Shown: piece by piece, positions 49,419-60,527 of the stretch | Numbering within the stretch: position 1 is the stretch's first letter | How the letters are laid out: every line of letters starts with the position of its first letter | Assembly: GCA_030272155.1 (NCBI GenBank) | Contig: CP126199.1 | Location: 4,080,501 to 4,144,500 of the forward strand | Source of the DNA: Tetradesmus obliquus | Lineage: Eukaryota > Chlorophyta > Chlorophyceae > Sphaeropleales > Scenedesmaceae | Direction: 5' to 3' | Length of the DNA stretch: 64,000 nt | The notes under the pieces: model-generated | The model's input: the letters and a program-made list of their open reading frames with translations, nothing else | What the model was told of the DNA's origin: nothing | The model's database searches: none | Translations under genes and position numbers: made by a program

Positions 49419-50133
49419 CGTCCGGGGTAAAAGCATCCAGTAGGAATTTTAGCCGGCCAGTGAGTTTCCAGTGGCGGTTCACAGACACCCGTGCCAACCC
49501 GCATCCTGCACCCAGGACATTCGTACGGGTTTTAATATGATATATCGACAATTGTTTTTTTTTTTGAAGCATATCGACATTTTACAAAGAGACATAACAA
49601 TGAATACACTTTCACGAAGCACACCCAGCACATTTCCAAACTGGGACACGAGGCGGGCCGGACCGAAATTTCAACCGTTGCGGCGCATCGATGGCCGCTG
49701 CGCTTATTTTCATAAGCCAGTCCTGAGCAGGTGGGGACCTAACACGCTTGTTCATGGAACGTCCGGGAACAAAGCGTCCAGTAGGAATTTTAGCCGGCCA
49801 GTGAGTTTCCAGTGGCGGTTCACAGACACCTGTGCCAACCCGCATCCTGCACCCAGGACATTCGTACGGGTTCTAATTAGATATATCGACATTTTACAAA
49901 GAGACATAACAATGAATACACCTTTCCAAAAAAAAAAAAAAGAATACACCTTTCACGAAGCACACCTAGCACATTTCCAAACTGTGACACGAGGCGGGCC
50001 GGACCGAAATTTCAACCGTTGCGGCGCATCGAAGGCCGCTGTGCTTATTTTCATAAGTCAGTCCTGAGCAGGTGGGGGCCTAACAAGCTTGTTCATGGAA
50101 CGTCCGGGATAAAAGCGTCCAGTAGGAATTTTA
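49419..50133 (-). mobile_element. R copies, three partial units
   Basis: Begins cgtccggggtaaaag directly after the L poly(A), passes a T tract (about 49554-49565), then a full R unit and, after a short A tract (49928-49941), another unit interrupted at gaatacacctt. Nearly the same order recurs at 52413-53126 and 63301-63949. Confidence 0.85.
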
Positions 50134-50468
50134 GGGCTGCGGCAGCAAATTCAGAGGGAGTGGGATAGGGTGGAAGTAGATGTTAGGATAGGTTGTGGGA
50201 TACCGTTTGCATGGCTGCAGGGAAGGTCGCCTGAGATCAAACTTGTTGACTTTGAGCAGAAGTGGGGAGCACTGTATAGGATGGGCGCAAATGGGCGCAT
50301 CAAGGTTCGGGCCAGCGCGGCTGGCATGTGAGGGATGGATTGGGCACGGGTCTACGAGGCGTGGTGGTCTGTTTTGACGGTTCGGGCGGGGTGTACAATG
50401 CATTCGTTGGAGTAGTGGCCGTCGTTCCTCGTTGTGATGTGTTGCAAAATAGTATGGCAAAGGCTAAG
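50134..50468 (+). mobile_element. L copy, left half, interrupted by an inner L
   Basis: Starts inside the L ORF end (gctgcggcagcaaattcag) and runs into the UTR. Its final gcaaaggctaag (50457-50468) is repeated at 51725-51736, where the same L copy resumes. Confidence 0.9.
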
Positions 50469-51724
50469 TTTTTTTTTTTTTTTTTTTTTTTGAAGCAAGA
50501 ACGTTACAAGGGCTGACCTAAATAACTGTGCACTTGCTCCATAAAAAGATCCATTGAGAGAGTGAGGCAACCTGTTCCGCACTCACTCCACAGGTCTCTT
50601 GTACCAAGAGACGCTGTCACACGATCATGCAGACAGCCCCTTGCGGAGCAGCCCCGAAAGGCATCCAGGACCTGACCGAGTGCCCAGACTCCACTAAAAT
50701 CACAGTCGCGCAATGACGTCCTGTGATGTGTGGCATACCGTGACTGGCCCTTGAAACAAAATCTGTCCATGGCGTAACTGTCAGCTATCACTGCATGGTG
50801 ACTTGTACACCTCTACAAGCTGCACTTTACAGGCAGCATTACGACACCTACACAAGACGCCTATTAATAGGTGACGGATTGTCGACACAGACAATCCCCA
50901 CCTGACTCTTCATTGACTCTCCACTTCATGCAAAGCACATCCTGCTACTGACCGAACATACACCTATGAGATATGTGGCATTCTGTAGGAAATGACACCA
51001 CCTCAGGCACACAAAGCCACACACACACAAACTAATCCACACATGCTGCACACATCCTCGTACACTGCTACCCACACGCACGCATACATAACGTACTCTG
51101 CTACCCACTCACATGCATACATAACGTATCCCGGCCATCAACTTAGCCTTTGCCATACTATTTTGCAACACATCACAACGAGGAACGACGGCCACTACTC
51201 CAACGAATGCATTGTACACCCCGCCCGAACCGTCAAAACAGACCACCACGCCTCGTAGACCCGTGCCCAATCCATCCCTCACATGCCAGCCGCGCTGGCC
51301 CGAACCTTGATGCGCCCATTTGCGCCCATCCTATACAGTGCTCCCCACTTCTGCTCAAAGTCAACAAGTTTGATCTCAGGCGACCTTCCCTGCAGCCATG
51401 CAAACGGTATCCCACAACCTATCCTAACATCTACTTCCACCCTATCCCACTCCCTCTGAATCTGCTGCCGCAGCTCTGCCAGAAATTTACACGCCACAGC
51501 CTTAGCAGCGTATGATGAGCTGCCCGGCTCGCCAGTTGTACCCCGTTGACTGCCCATGCTGCTGCTGTTGCTGCTGCTGTCCTCTGCATCGCTGATGCCG
51601 TGGCTCTGAGATTGAGAATTGCTGCCTGCATTGCGGCTGCCGCTGCCATCGCTGCCATCTGCACTGGCCACAATCACGCCAGCCCTGATGCTGCTGCAGC
51701 GCACCACCCAAATGGACTCCAGCA
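50469..51724 (-). mobile_element. L copy inserted inside another L (12-bp TSD)
   Basis: Complete 3' end on the minus strand: 23 T, gaagcaagaacg, the full L 3' UTR, then the last part of the ORF (to about 51700), 5'-truncated. Flanked by gcaaaggctaag on both sides. The ORF part reads the conserved C-terminus ...EIKLVDFEQKWGALYRMG...SAAGM and stops with TGA. Confidence 0.92.
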
Positions 51725-52412
51725 GCAAAGGCTAAGTTGATGGCCGGGATACGTTATGTATGCATGTGAGTGGGTAGCAGAGTACGTTATGTATGCGTGC
51801 GTGTGGGTAGCAGTGTACGAGGATGTGTGCAGCATGTGTGGATTAGCTTGTGTGTGTGTGGCTTTGTGTGCCTGAGGTGGTGTCATTTCCTACAGAATGC
51901 CACATATCTCATAGGTGTATGTTCGGTCAGTAGCAGGATGTGCTTTGCATGAAGTGGAGGGTCAATGAATAGTCAGGTGGGGATTGTCTGTGTCGACAAT
52001 CCGTCACCTATTAATAGGCGTCTTGTGTAGGTGTCGTAATGCTGCATGTAAAGTGCAGCTTGTAGAGGTGTACAAGTCACCATGCAGTGATAGCTGACAG
52101 TTACGCCATGGACAGATTTTGTTTCAAGGGCCAGTCACGGTATGTCACACATCACAGGACGTCATTGCGCGACTGTGATTTTAGTGGAGTCTGGGCACTC
52201 GGTCAGGTCCTGGATGCCTTTCGGGGCTGCTCCGCAAGGGGCTGTCTGCATGATCGTGTGACAGCGTCTCTTGGTACAAGAGACCTGTGGAGTGAGTGCG
52301 GAACAGGTTGCCTCACTCTCTCAATGGATCTTTTTATGGAGCAAGTGCACAGTTATTTAGGTCAGCCCTTGTAACGTTCTTGCTTCAAAAAAAAAAAAAA
52401 AAAAAAAAAAAA
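51725..52412 (+). mobile_element. L copy, right half, with poly(A)
   Basis: Resumes the outer L at gcaaaggctaagttgatgg and runs through the whole 3' UTR to gcttc and 26 A (52387-52412). Together with 50134-50468 it forms one uninterrupted L copy. Confidence 0.92.
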
Positions 52413-53195
52413 CGTCCGGGGTAAAAGCATCCAGTAGGAATTTTAGCCGGCCAGTGAGTTTCCAGTGGCGGTTCACAGACACCCGTGCCAACCCGCATCC
52501 TGCACCCAGGACATTCGTACGGGTTTTAATATGATATATCGACAATTGTTTTTTTTTTGAAGCATATCGACATTTTACAAAGAGACATAACAATGAATAC
52601 ACTTTCACGAAGCACACCCAGCACATTTCCAAACTGGGACACGAGGCGGGCCGGACCGAAATTTCAACCGTTGCGGCGCATCGATGGCCGCTGCGCTTAT
52701 TTTCATAAGCCAGTCCTGAGCAGGTGGGGACCTAACACGCTTGTTCATGGAACGTCCGGGAAAAAAGCGTCCAGTAGGAATTTTAGCCGGCCAGTGAGTT
52801 TCCAGTGGCGGTTCACAGACACCCGTGCCAACCCGCATCCTGCACCCAGGACATTCGTACGGGTTCTAATTAGATATATCGACATTTTACAAAGAGACAT
52901 AACAATGAATACACCTTTCAAAAAAAAAAAAAAAGAATACACCTTTCACGAAGCACACCTAGCACATTTCCAAACTGTGACACGAGGCGGGCCGGACCGA
53001 AATTTCAACCGTTGCGGCGCATCGAAGGCCGCTGTGCTTATTTTCATAAGTCAGTCCTGAGCAGGTGGGGGCCTAACAAGCTTGTTCATGGAACGTCCGG
53101 GATAAAAGCGTCCAGTAGGAATTTTAGCCGGCCAGTGAGTTTCCAGTGGCGGTTCACAGACACCCGTGCCAACCCGCATCCTGCACCCAGGACAT

Positions 53196-53230
<35 letters not shown>

Positions 53231-53512
53231 GAGCATATCGACATTTTACAAAGAGACATAACAATGAATACACTTTCACGAAGCACACCTAGCACATTTC
53301 CAAACTGGGACACGAGGCGGGCCGGACCGAAATTTCAACCGTTGCGGCGCATCGATGGCCGCTGCGCTAATTTTCATAAGCCAGTCCTGAGCAGGTGGGG
53401 ACCTAACACGCTTGTTCATGGAACGTCCGGGGTAAAAGCATCCAGTAGGAATTTTAGCCGGCCAGTGAGTTTCCAGTGGCGGTTCACAGACACCCGTGCC
53501 AACCCGCATCCT
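52413..53512 (-). mobile_element. R copies with internal poly(T)
   Basis: Several R units in the order of 49419-50133 but extended: a 33-nt T tract (about 53198-53229) precedes a further R unit that starts gagcatatcgacattttac and ends at gcatcctg. Homopolymer tracts mark former 3' ends. Confidence 0.85.
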
Positions 53513-54277
53513 GGTAGGCGCACGGCGCATGCTGGCATCCAGCAGACACGCGCCGGCTCACTTTACCTGCCCAGCACAGCAGTGCCAGCAGCCGCAGCAA
53601 CTGGAGACCCTCACCCACTTGTTAGTGGAGTGCCCTGTAGCTGCAGCAGCGTGGCAGTGGTACGCGCAACAGGTGTGGCAGCGTGTGCAGCCCGGAGCAG
53701 TGGTCCCTGTTAATAACAGCCGTCTGCTGCTGCTGGATGACTTCAGTGTGTGGGCCCCGCCAGCAGGGCAGCAGTGTATGCGTGCGTGTGGGTAGCAGTG
53801 TACGAGGATGTGTGCAGCATGTGTGGATTAGTTTGTGTGTGTGTGGCTTTGTGTGCCTGAGGTGGTGTCATTTCCTACAGAATGCCACATATCTCATAGG
53901 TGTATGTTCGGTCAGTAGCAGGATGTGCTTTGCATGAAGTGGAGAGTCAATGAATAGTCAGGTGGGGATTGTCTGTGTCGACAATCCGTCACCTATTAAT
54001 AGGCGTCTTGTGTAGGTGTCGTAATGCTGCCTGTAAAGTGCAGCTTGTAGAGGTGTACAAGTCACCATGCAGTGATAGCTGACAGTTGCGCCATGGACGG
54101 ATTTTGATTCAAGGGCCAGTCACGGTCTGTCACACATCACAGGACGTCATTGCGCGACTGTGATTTTAGTGGAGTCTGGGCACTCGGTCAGGTCCTGGAT
54201 GCCTTTCGGGGCTGCTCCGCAAGGGGCTGTCTGCATGATCGTGTGACAGCGTCTCTTGGTACAAGAGACCTGTGGAG
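53513..54277 (+). mobile_element. L copy with internal deletion
   Basis: Begins in the zinc-binding (zf-RVT) part of the ORF (GARRMLASSRHAPAHFTC..., to WAPPAGQQ), jumps at about 53773 to the UTR (tgtatgcgtgcgtg), and ends at gacctgtggag, where a T-rich tract of an opposing L starts. Confidence 0.88.
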
Positions 54278-54552
54278 TTTTTTTTGTTTTTTTTTTTTTT
54301 GTTTTTGAAGCAAGAACGTTACAAGGGCGGACCTAAATAACTGTGCACTTGCTCCATAAAAAGATCCATTGAGAGAGTGAGGCAACCTGTTCCGCACTCA
54401 CTCCACAGGTCTCTTGTACCAAGAGACGCTGTCACACGATCATGCAGACAGCCCCTTGCGGAGCAGCCCCGAAAGGCATCCAGGACCTGACCGAGTGCCC
54501 AGACTCCACTAAAATCACAGCCGCGCAATGACGTCCTGTGATGTGTGACATA
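54278..54552 (-). mobile_element. L copy, left half, interrupted by an inner L
   Basis: T-rich head with two G interruptions (54278-54306), then the reverse L tail up to gatgtgtgacata (54540-54552). The same copy continues at 55164 beyond an inserted forward L. Confidence 0.9.
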
Positions 54553-55163
54553 GTGTGGGTAGCAGTGTACGAGGATGTGTGCAGCATGTGTGGATTAGTT
54601 TGTGTGTGTGTGGCTTTGTGTGCCTGAGGTGGTGTCATTTCCTACAGAATGCCACGTATCTCATAGGTGTATGTTCGGTCAGTAGCAGGATGTGCTTTGC
54701 ATGAAGTGGAGAGTCAATGAATAGTCAGGTGGGGATTGTCTGTGTCGACAATCCGTCACCTATTAATAGGCGTCTTGTGTAGGTGTCGTAATGCTGCCTG
54801 TAAAGTGCAGCTTGTAGAGGTGTACAAGTCACCATGCAGTGATAGCTGACAGTTACGCCATGGACAGATTTTGTTTCAAGGGCCAGTCACGGTATGTCAC
54901 ACATCACAGGACGTCATTGCGCGGCTGTGATTTTAGTGGAGTCTGGGCACTCGGTCAGGTCCTGGATGCCTTTCGGGGCTGCTCCGCAAGGGGCTGTCTG
55001 CATGATCGTGTGACAGCGTCTCTTGGTACAAGAGACCTGTGGAGTGAGTGCGGAACAGGTTGCCTCACTCTCTCAATGGATCTTTTTATGGAGCAAGTGC
55101 ACAGTTATTTAGGTCCGCCCTTGTAACGTTCTTGCTTCAAAAAAAAAAAAAAAAAAAAAAAAA
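54553..55163 (+). mobile_element. L copy inserted inside another L (13-bp TSD)
   Basis: 5'-truncated L 3' UTR starting gtgtgggtagcagtg and ending in gcttc plus 25 A. It is flanked by gatgtgtgacata on both sides (54540-54552 and 55164-55176); in other L copies this 13-mer occurs once at this site. Confidence 0.93.
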
Positions 55164-56202
55164 GATGTGTGACATACCGTGACTGGCCCTTGAAACAAAA
55201 TCTGTCCATGGCGTAACTGTCAGCTATCACTGCATGGTGACTTGTACACCTCTACAAGCTGCACTTTACAGGCAGCATTACGACACCTACACAAGACGCC
55301 TATTAATAGGTGACGGATTGTCGACACAGACAATCCCCACCTGATTATTCATTGACTCTCCACTTCATGCAAAGCACATCCTGCTACTGACCGAACATAC
55401 ACCTATGAGACATGTGGCATTCTGTAGGAAATGACACCACCTCAGGCACACAAAGCCACACACACACAAACTAATCCACACATGCTGCACACATCCTCGT
55501 ACACTGCTACCCACACGCACGCATACATAACGTACTCTGCTACCCACTCACATGCATACATAACGTATCCCGGCCATCAACTTAGCCTTTGCCATACTAT
55601 TTTGCAACACATCACAACGAGGAACGACGGCCACTACTCCAACGAATGCATTGTACACCCCGCCCGAACCGTCAAAACAGACCACCACGCCTCGTAGACC
55701 CGTGCCCAATCCATCCCTCACATGCCAGCCGCGCTGGCCCGAACCTTGATGCGCCCATTTGCGCCCATCCTATACAGTGCTCCCCACTTCTGCTCAAAGT
55801 CAACAAGTTTGATCTCAGGCGACCTTCCCTGCAGCCATGCAAACGGTATCCCACAACCTATCCTAACATCTACTTCCACCCTATCCCACTCCCTCTGAAT
55901 TTGCTGCCGCAGCTCTGCCAGAAACCTACACGCCACAGCCTTAGCAGCGTATGATGAGCGGCCCGGCTCGCCAGTTGTACCCCGTTGACTGCCCATGCTG
56001 CTGCTGTTGCTGCTGCTGTCCTCTGCATCGCTGATGCCGTGGCTCTGAGATTGAGAATTGCTGCCTGCATTGCGGCTGCCGCTGCCATCGCTGCCATCTG
56101 CACTGGCCACAATCACGCCAGCCCTGATGCTGCTGCAGCGCACCACCCAAATGGACTCCAGCAGCAGCAGACGCAGCTGCGTCCACATCTGCTGCTGCCC
56201 GA
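55164..56202 (-). mobile_element. L copy, right half
   Basis: Continues the reverse L from the duplicated 13-mer through the UTR into the ORF C-terminus (56202 to 55719, stop TGA near 55718). Ends at ctgctgctgccc, where another reverse L begins within its UTR. Confidence 0.9.
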
Positions 56203-58012
56203 CAATCCCCACCTGACTATTCATTGACTCTCCACTTCATGCAAAGCACATCCTGCTACTGACCGAACATACACCTATGAGATATGTGGCATTCTGTAGG
56301 AAACGACACCACCTCAGGCACACAAAGCCACACACACACAAACTAATCCACACATGCTGCACACATCCTCGTACACTGCTACCCACACGCACGCATACAT
56401 AACGTACTCTGCTACCCACTCACATGCATACATAACGTATCCCGGCCATCAACTTAGCCTTTGCCATACTATTTTGCAACACATCACAACGAGGAACGAC
56501 GGCCACTACTCCAACGAATGCATTGTACACCCCGCCCGAACCGTCAAAACAGACCACCACGCCTCGTAGACCCGTGCCCAATCCATCCCTCACATGCCAG
56601 CCGCGCTGGCCCGAACCTTGATGCGCCCATTTGCGCCCATCCTATACAGTGCTCCCCACTTCTGCTCAAAGTCAACAAGTTTGATCTCAGGCGACCTTCC
56701 CTGCAGCCATGCAAACGGTATCCCACAACCTATCCTAACATCTACTTCCACCCTATCCCACTCCCTCTGAATTTGCTGCCGCAGCTCTGTCAGAAACCTA
56801 CACGCCACAGCCTTAGCAGCGTATGATGAGCTGCCCGGCTCGCCAGTTGTACCCCGTTGACTGCCCATGCTGCTGCTGTTGCTGCTGCTGTCCTCTGCAT
56901 CGCTGATGCCGTGGCTCTGAGATTGAGAATTGCTGCCTGCATTGCGGCTGCCGCTGCCATCGCTGCCATCTGCACTGGCCACCATCACGCCAGCCCTGAT
57001 GCTGCTGCAGCGCACCACCCAAATGGACTCCAGCAGCAGCAGACGCAGCTGCGTCCACATCTGCTGCTGCCCTGCTGGCGGGGCCCACACACTGAAGTCA
57101 TCCAGCAGCAGCAGACGGCTGTTATTAACAGGGACCACTGCTCCGGGCTGCACACGCTGCCACACCTGTTGCGCGTACCACTGCCACGCTGCTGCAGCTA
57201 CAGGGCACTCCACTAACAAGTGGGTGAGGGTCTCCAGTTGCTGCGGCTGCTGGCACTGCTGTGCTGGGCAGGTAAAGTGAGCCGGCGCGTGTCTGCTGGA
57301 TGCCAGCATGCGCCGTGCGCCTACCTTCACTCCTGCATGCAGAAGCCGCCAGCCAAACACTCGCAGCCGCCTCGGCAGCTGGGTGTCTTTTAGCCGCTGA
57401 TAACTCGCCACCCAGCGGTGCTGCATGGCATTGGCAGCACCCATGGAGTGAGTGATCGGGTCCAGTAGATCATTGTGTGCTGGGCAGCTGATGCGCTGCT
57501 GTTGCTGCTCCTGTTGCTGCCGTTGAGCCGTGACTACTGCTGCTGCTGTTGCCGCGCGCTGTCTTGGCAGCTCCCGCTCCCTGGACGGATCCATCCAGGA
57601 CGCATGGTAAGCCGCCATCATAGCTGCGTCGCTAAACCGCTGGCTGCCACTGCTGCTGCTGCTACGATTGCCAGGCGCCTCGCTATTTTGCTGCATTTGC
57701 TGGAAGGACCGTTTCTGAGCTGCCTCCATCTCCTGCAAGCCGTCCTGTGGCGCCTCAGCACCCAGGCGGTTGCGCCACAGGCGCGGGCGCATGCCGACAC
57801 CTGATAGCCATCCCTCTTTGCACTGCCGACTGCATTGCTCCTGCAGCAGCCTGCATGTTGCCACCTTTGGCGTGAACTGCAGCAAGCTGACAGCAAACCC
57901 CATCCCCCATACACTAGGATCTACGCGAATGTCTGCCCAAGCCCCCACCAGGTACCATGACGGCGTGCTTCGCGATTGCTGCTGCTGCTGCTGTTGCTGG
58001 TGCTGTCCTTGG

Positions 58013-58057
<45 letters not shown>

Positions 58058-58400
58058 CCCTGGTGGTGCTGCTGCTGCTGCTGCTGCTGCTGCCGTTCCT
58101 GTTGTTGCTGCTGTCGCGGCTGCTGCTGTTGCCATGCAGCTGGCTGCTGCAGCTGCTGCTGCTGACGTTCCTGTTGTTGCTGCTGTCGTGGCTGCCGCTG
58201 TTGCCGTGCTGCTGGCTGCTGCCGCTGTTGCTGCTGCTGCTGCCGCTGCTGCCGCTGCTGTTGTTGCCGCTGAAATGCAGGGTGCGGCACTGCTGTTACA
58301 TCTACCACACAACATGGCGCCCATTGGAGGGCTGCTGTGTCCATTAGGACAGCTGTTGTGGCCTTCAAGCTGCCATCCTGCTGCACCTTGTAGCACTGGG
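56203..58400 (-). mobile_element. Longest L copy, UTR plus 3' part of ORF
   Basis: Reverse-orientation copy starting in the UTR (gacaatccccacctg) with about 1.8 kb of ORF. Its upstream end coincides with one arm of the 131-bp inverted repeat at 58401. Confidence 0.88.
56590..58400 (-). pseudogene. LINE L ORF, C-terminal part with zf-RVT domain
   Basis: Open for about 600 codons on the minus strand; no RT domain is present, so the ORF is 5'-truncated. Order: a Gln-rich region (58290-57970) of CAG-type repeats; a segment WYLVGAWADIRVDPSVWGMG; a basic/Gln part; then RLRVFGWRLLHAGVKVGARR followed by C-x4-C ... HLLVEC, the zinc-binding 'zf-RVT' domain that follows the RT in many plant and algal LINEs. 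The C-terminus is Ser/Asn/Gly-rich, then FEQKWGALYRMGANGRIKVR and a TGA stop. The open frame runs on upstream through the inverted-repeat arm to 58524, but that part belongs to the neighbouring element. The same C-terminus appears in partial copies at 50134-50330 (+), 51279-51700 (-), 55718-56202 (-), 53513-53772 (+, zf-RVT only) and 61100-61604 (+). Confidence 0.72.
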
Positions 58401-58531
58401 TAGTAATCAAGCAACCCAAGCATAGCTTGGACCAGCGACCCAACAGACTGCTCTCACTGGGATTCGATCCCTGATCCTTAAGCATAGAAGCCTGCGCGCA
58501 TACCAAGTAGACCAAATTGGACACCTAGCAT
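58401..58531 (-). repeat. Left arm of 131-bp inverted repeat with tRNA-like boxes
   Basis: Reverse complement of 58738-58868 with no difference seen. On the minus strand it contains TGGTCTACTTGG (A-box pattern) and GGATCGAATCC (B-box with one change). Confidence 0.93.
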
Positions 58532-58737
58532 GCCCAATCCGCGCCTCCCTTGGGGGATCAAGAACCACGCTGGATGTGGGGACAGGTTCCGCTTGGTTGA
58601 GAGAACAGAAAAAGGGTACTTACCTACCCAAAAAGCCGCTTAGTGCATACTAGGGAGTTCGAAGGAGGGGCTCGAATCCCCCATGTAGGCTTGCAATCGT
58701 CTACATGTGGCATCCAACACACGCGAAATGTGTTTGT

Positions 58738-58868
58738 ATGCTAGGTGTCCAATTTGGTCTACTTGGTATGCGCGCAGGCTTCTATGCTTAAGGATCAGGG
58801 ATCGAATCCCAGTGAGAGCAGTCTGTTGGGTCGCTGGTCCAAGCTATGCTTGGGTTGCTTGATTACTA
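58738..58868 (+). repeat. Right arm of 131-bp inverted repeat with tRNA-like boxes
   Basis: Plus-strand arm: A-box TGGTCTACTTGG near 58755, B-box GGATCGAATCC near 58798, spaced as in a tRNA, and a T-loop-like GGG-ATCGAAT-CCC. The 5' and 3' ends do not pair as an acceptor stem, so it is tRNA-derived rather than a tRNA. It ends 15 bp before the RT start codon and could act as an internal pol III promoter. Confidence 0.9.
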
Positions 58869-58883
58869 GCACAATCAGTCATC

Positions 58884-60419
58884 ATGCGTGCACAACCCAT
58901 GAGTGACAACATGACGTTTGCCACGCGTCGTGCTCTATTTGACTTGCACAATGACCCCAGCATAATCGTCAAACCTTCTGACAAAAACATGGGGCTTTGC
59001 ATATTAGATGCAGCATGGTATGTGGCTGAATGCAATCGCCAGCTGAGCGATCCAGCCACCTATACTAGTGTCCCTGCTGCAGCCATGCCAGGTTTCATCA
59101 GCCAGCTACAGCAGCAGGCTTTACAGCTAGCCAAAAAATGGCAGCCTTTGCTGCCAGGGCAGGTTTATAATTATTTTGAGGCACAAGCATCCCCTGATGT
59201 GCAGCCAGTTGTGCCTTTCTTCTACCTGCTGCCCAAGGTGCATAAACTTCCAACGATCAGCCGTGAATTTTTGCATCTGCTGAAGGGCAGGCCCATTGCT
59301 GCTTGCCACAGCTGGGTCACCAACGCCATTTCTGTTTACCTAGCAGAAGTGTTGAACAAGGTGTGTTTTGAGCAGTATCCACAGGTGCTGCCAGACACAA
59401 AGACACTAGTGCAGCTGCTGGAGAGCAGCACCTGCAGTAGGGATGCATACCTTGTTACTTTTGACGTGGAATCAATGTACCCCAGCATTAACAATGCTGA
59501 GGCTGTTGCAGCCTGCCGCGATGCAGTAGCTGTAGCAAAATCCACAGTGCACGGCAGCATGGTGCATGACCTGCTGACCTTTGTGATGAAGCATGGTTAC
59601 TGCCAGTTTGGTGGCAGTTACTACAGGCAGGTGCAGGGTACCGTCATGGGCACCCCTGTTGCTCCTCCATACAGCAACATTTACATTGCTGCCAAGCTAG
59701 AAGCTGTGGTACAGCAGCAGAATGCCTACTGGCCTGCAATCTATAAACGCTTTATAGATGATGGCTTTTTTGTGTGGGAGCAGGATTATGCCAGCCTTTT
59801 GCTGTTCCTGCAAGCACTCAACAGCACACTGCCCAACATACGGCTGACCTGGCAGGTCAGCCAGACCAGCATAGATTATATGGACATCACTATCAGCAAG
59901 TGCATGGACTCTGCTGGTTCCTCAGTGGGTTTTAAAGTTACAACATACCAAAAACCCCACAACCAGTACATGTATATTCCCTGGCATTCATTTCACAGGC
60001 CAGGCATGTACAAGGGTTTCATCAAGGCAGAACTGCAGCGTTATGCTGTTACTAATACACTGCCTGGTGACTTTCAACGCATGAAAACTCTGTTCATGAA
60101 CATGCTGTTGGACAGAGGTTACCCAGCACGCCAGCTGCAAAGCTGGTTTGCTGCTGTGAATCATTCATGCCGCACTGCACTGCTCAGCCGCCCGCCTGGC
60201 AATCGGCAGCAGCGTAGAGGTGATGCCCCAGTGCTTGTCTTGCCTAATGGGCAGTTTGAGATGACAGCACGTATTGGTGTGGTGCTGAACCGCGTGTATG
60301 CGCAGTACAAACATCACCCAGAGGTGTCACGGATATTTGGGGGCCCTGCAGCACGTGTTGTAGTTGCCTACACCAAAAACAAATCCATTGCATCGCGCCT
60401 AATTCGCGCGCGGCACTGA
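58884..60419 (+). CDS. Penelope-like reverse transcriptase, intact ORF
   Basis: 511 aa without a stop or intron. RT landmarks in order: IIVKPSDKNMGLCILD (the PLE 'xDKGxxxV' block, residues 27-42), PFFYLLPKVHKLP (PLE-specific 'LPKxHK'), YLVTFDVESMYPSI (catalytic Asp, motif A), QGTVMGTPVAPPYSNIYIA (motif B'), YKRFIDDGFFVW (motif C, DD catalytic pair), then DYMDITISK and TYQKPHNQYMYIPWHSFH, typical of PLE thumb regions. The C-terminus ends VVAYTKNKSIASRLIRARH. No GIY-YIG endonuclease is present after the RT, and no room for one exists before it, so this copy is endonuclease-free or lost it. Start ATG at 58884 lies just after the inverted repeat arm. An intact frame suggests recent activity. Confidence 0.9.
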   Translation: MRAQPMSDNMTFATRRALFDLHNDPSIIVKPSDKNMGLCILDAAWYVAECNRQLSDPATYTSVPAAAMPGFISQLQQQALQLAKKWQPLLPGQVYNYFEAQASPDVQPVVPFFYLLPKVHKLPTISREFLHLLKGRPIAACHSWVTNAISVYLAEVLNKVCFEQYPQVLPDTKTLVQLLESSTCSRDAYLVTFDVESMYPSINNAEAVAACRDAVAVAKSTVHGSMVHDLLTFVMKHGYCQFGGSYYRQVQGTVMGTPVAPPYSNIYIAAKLEAVVQQQNAYWPAIYKRFIDDGFFVWEQDYASLLLFLQALNSTLPNIRLTWQVSQTSIDYMDITISKCMDSAGSSVGFKVTTYQKPHNQYMYIPWHSFHRPGMYKGFIKAELQRYAVTNTLPGDFQRMKTLFMNMLLDRGYPARQLQSWFAAVNHSCRTALLSRPPGNRQQRRGDAPVLVLPNGQFEMTARIGVVLNRVYAQYKHHPEVSRIFGGPAARVVVAYTKNKSIASRLIRARH

Positions 60420-60527
60420 AGTTTAAGTGCCTTACATGTGCTTGCATTTACCATGCTTGCATGCTGCTTGCCATGCATGATCACATCACATGGCAGCATC
60501 GTACTTTCACTGCCAGAGGCAGTACAC

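Noticed and set aside
50469-52412. Twin-primed (5'-inverted) single L insertion
   Set aside because: Both outer ends have their own homopolymer tails and the inner copy has a 12-bp TSD, so two separate insertions explain it better.
58738-58868. Functional tRNA gene in the inverted-repeat arms
   Set aside because: A and B boxes fit, but the acceptor stem does not pair and the anticodon loop is one base short.
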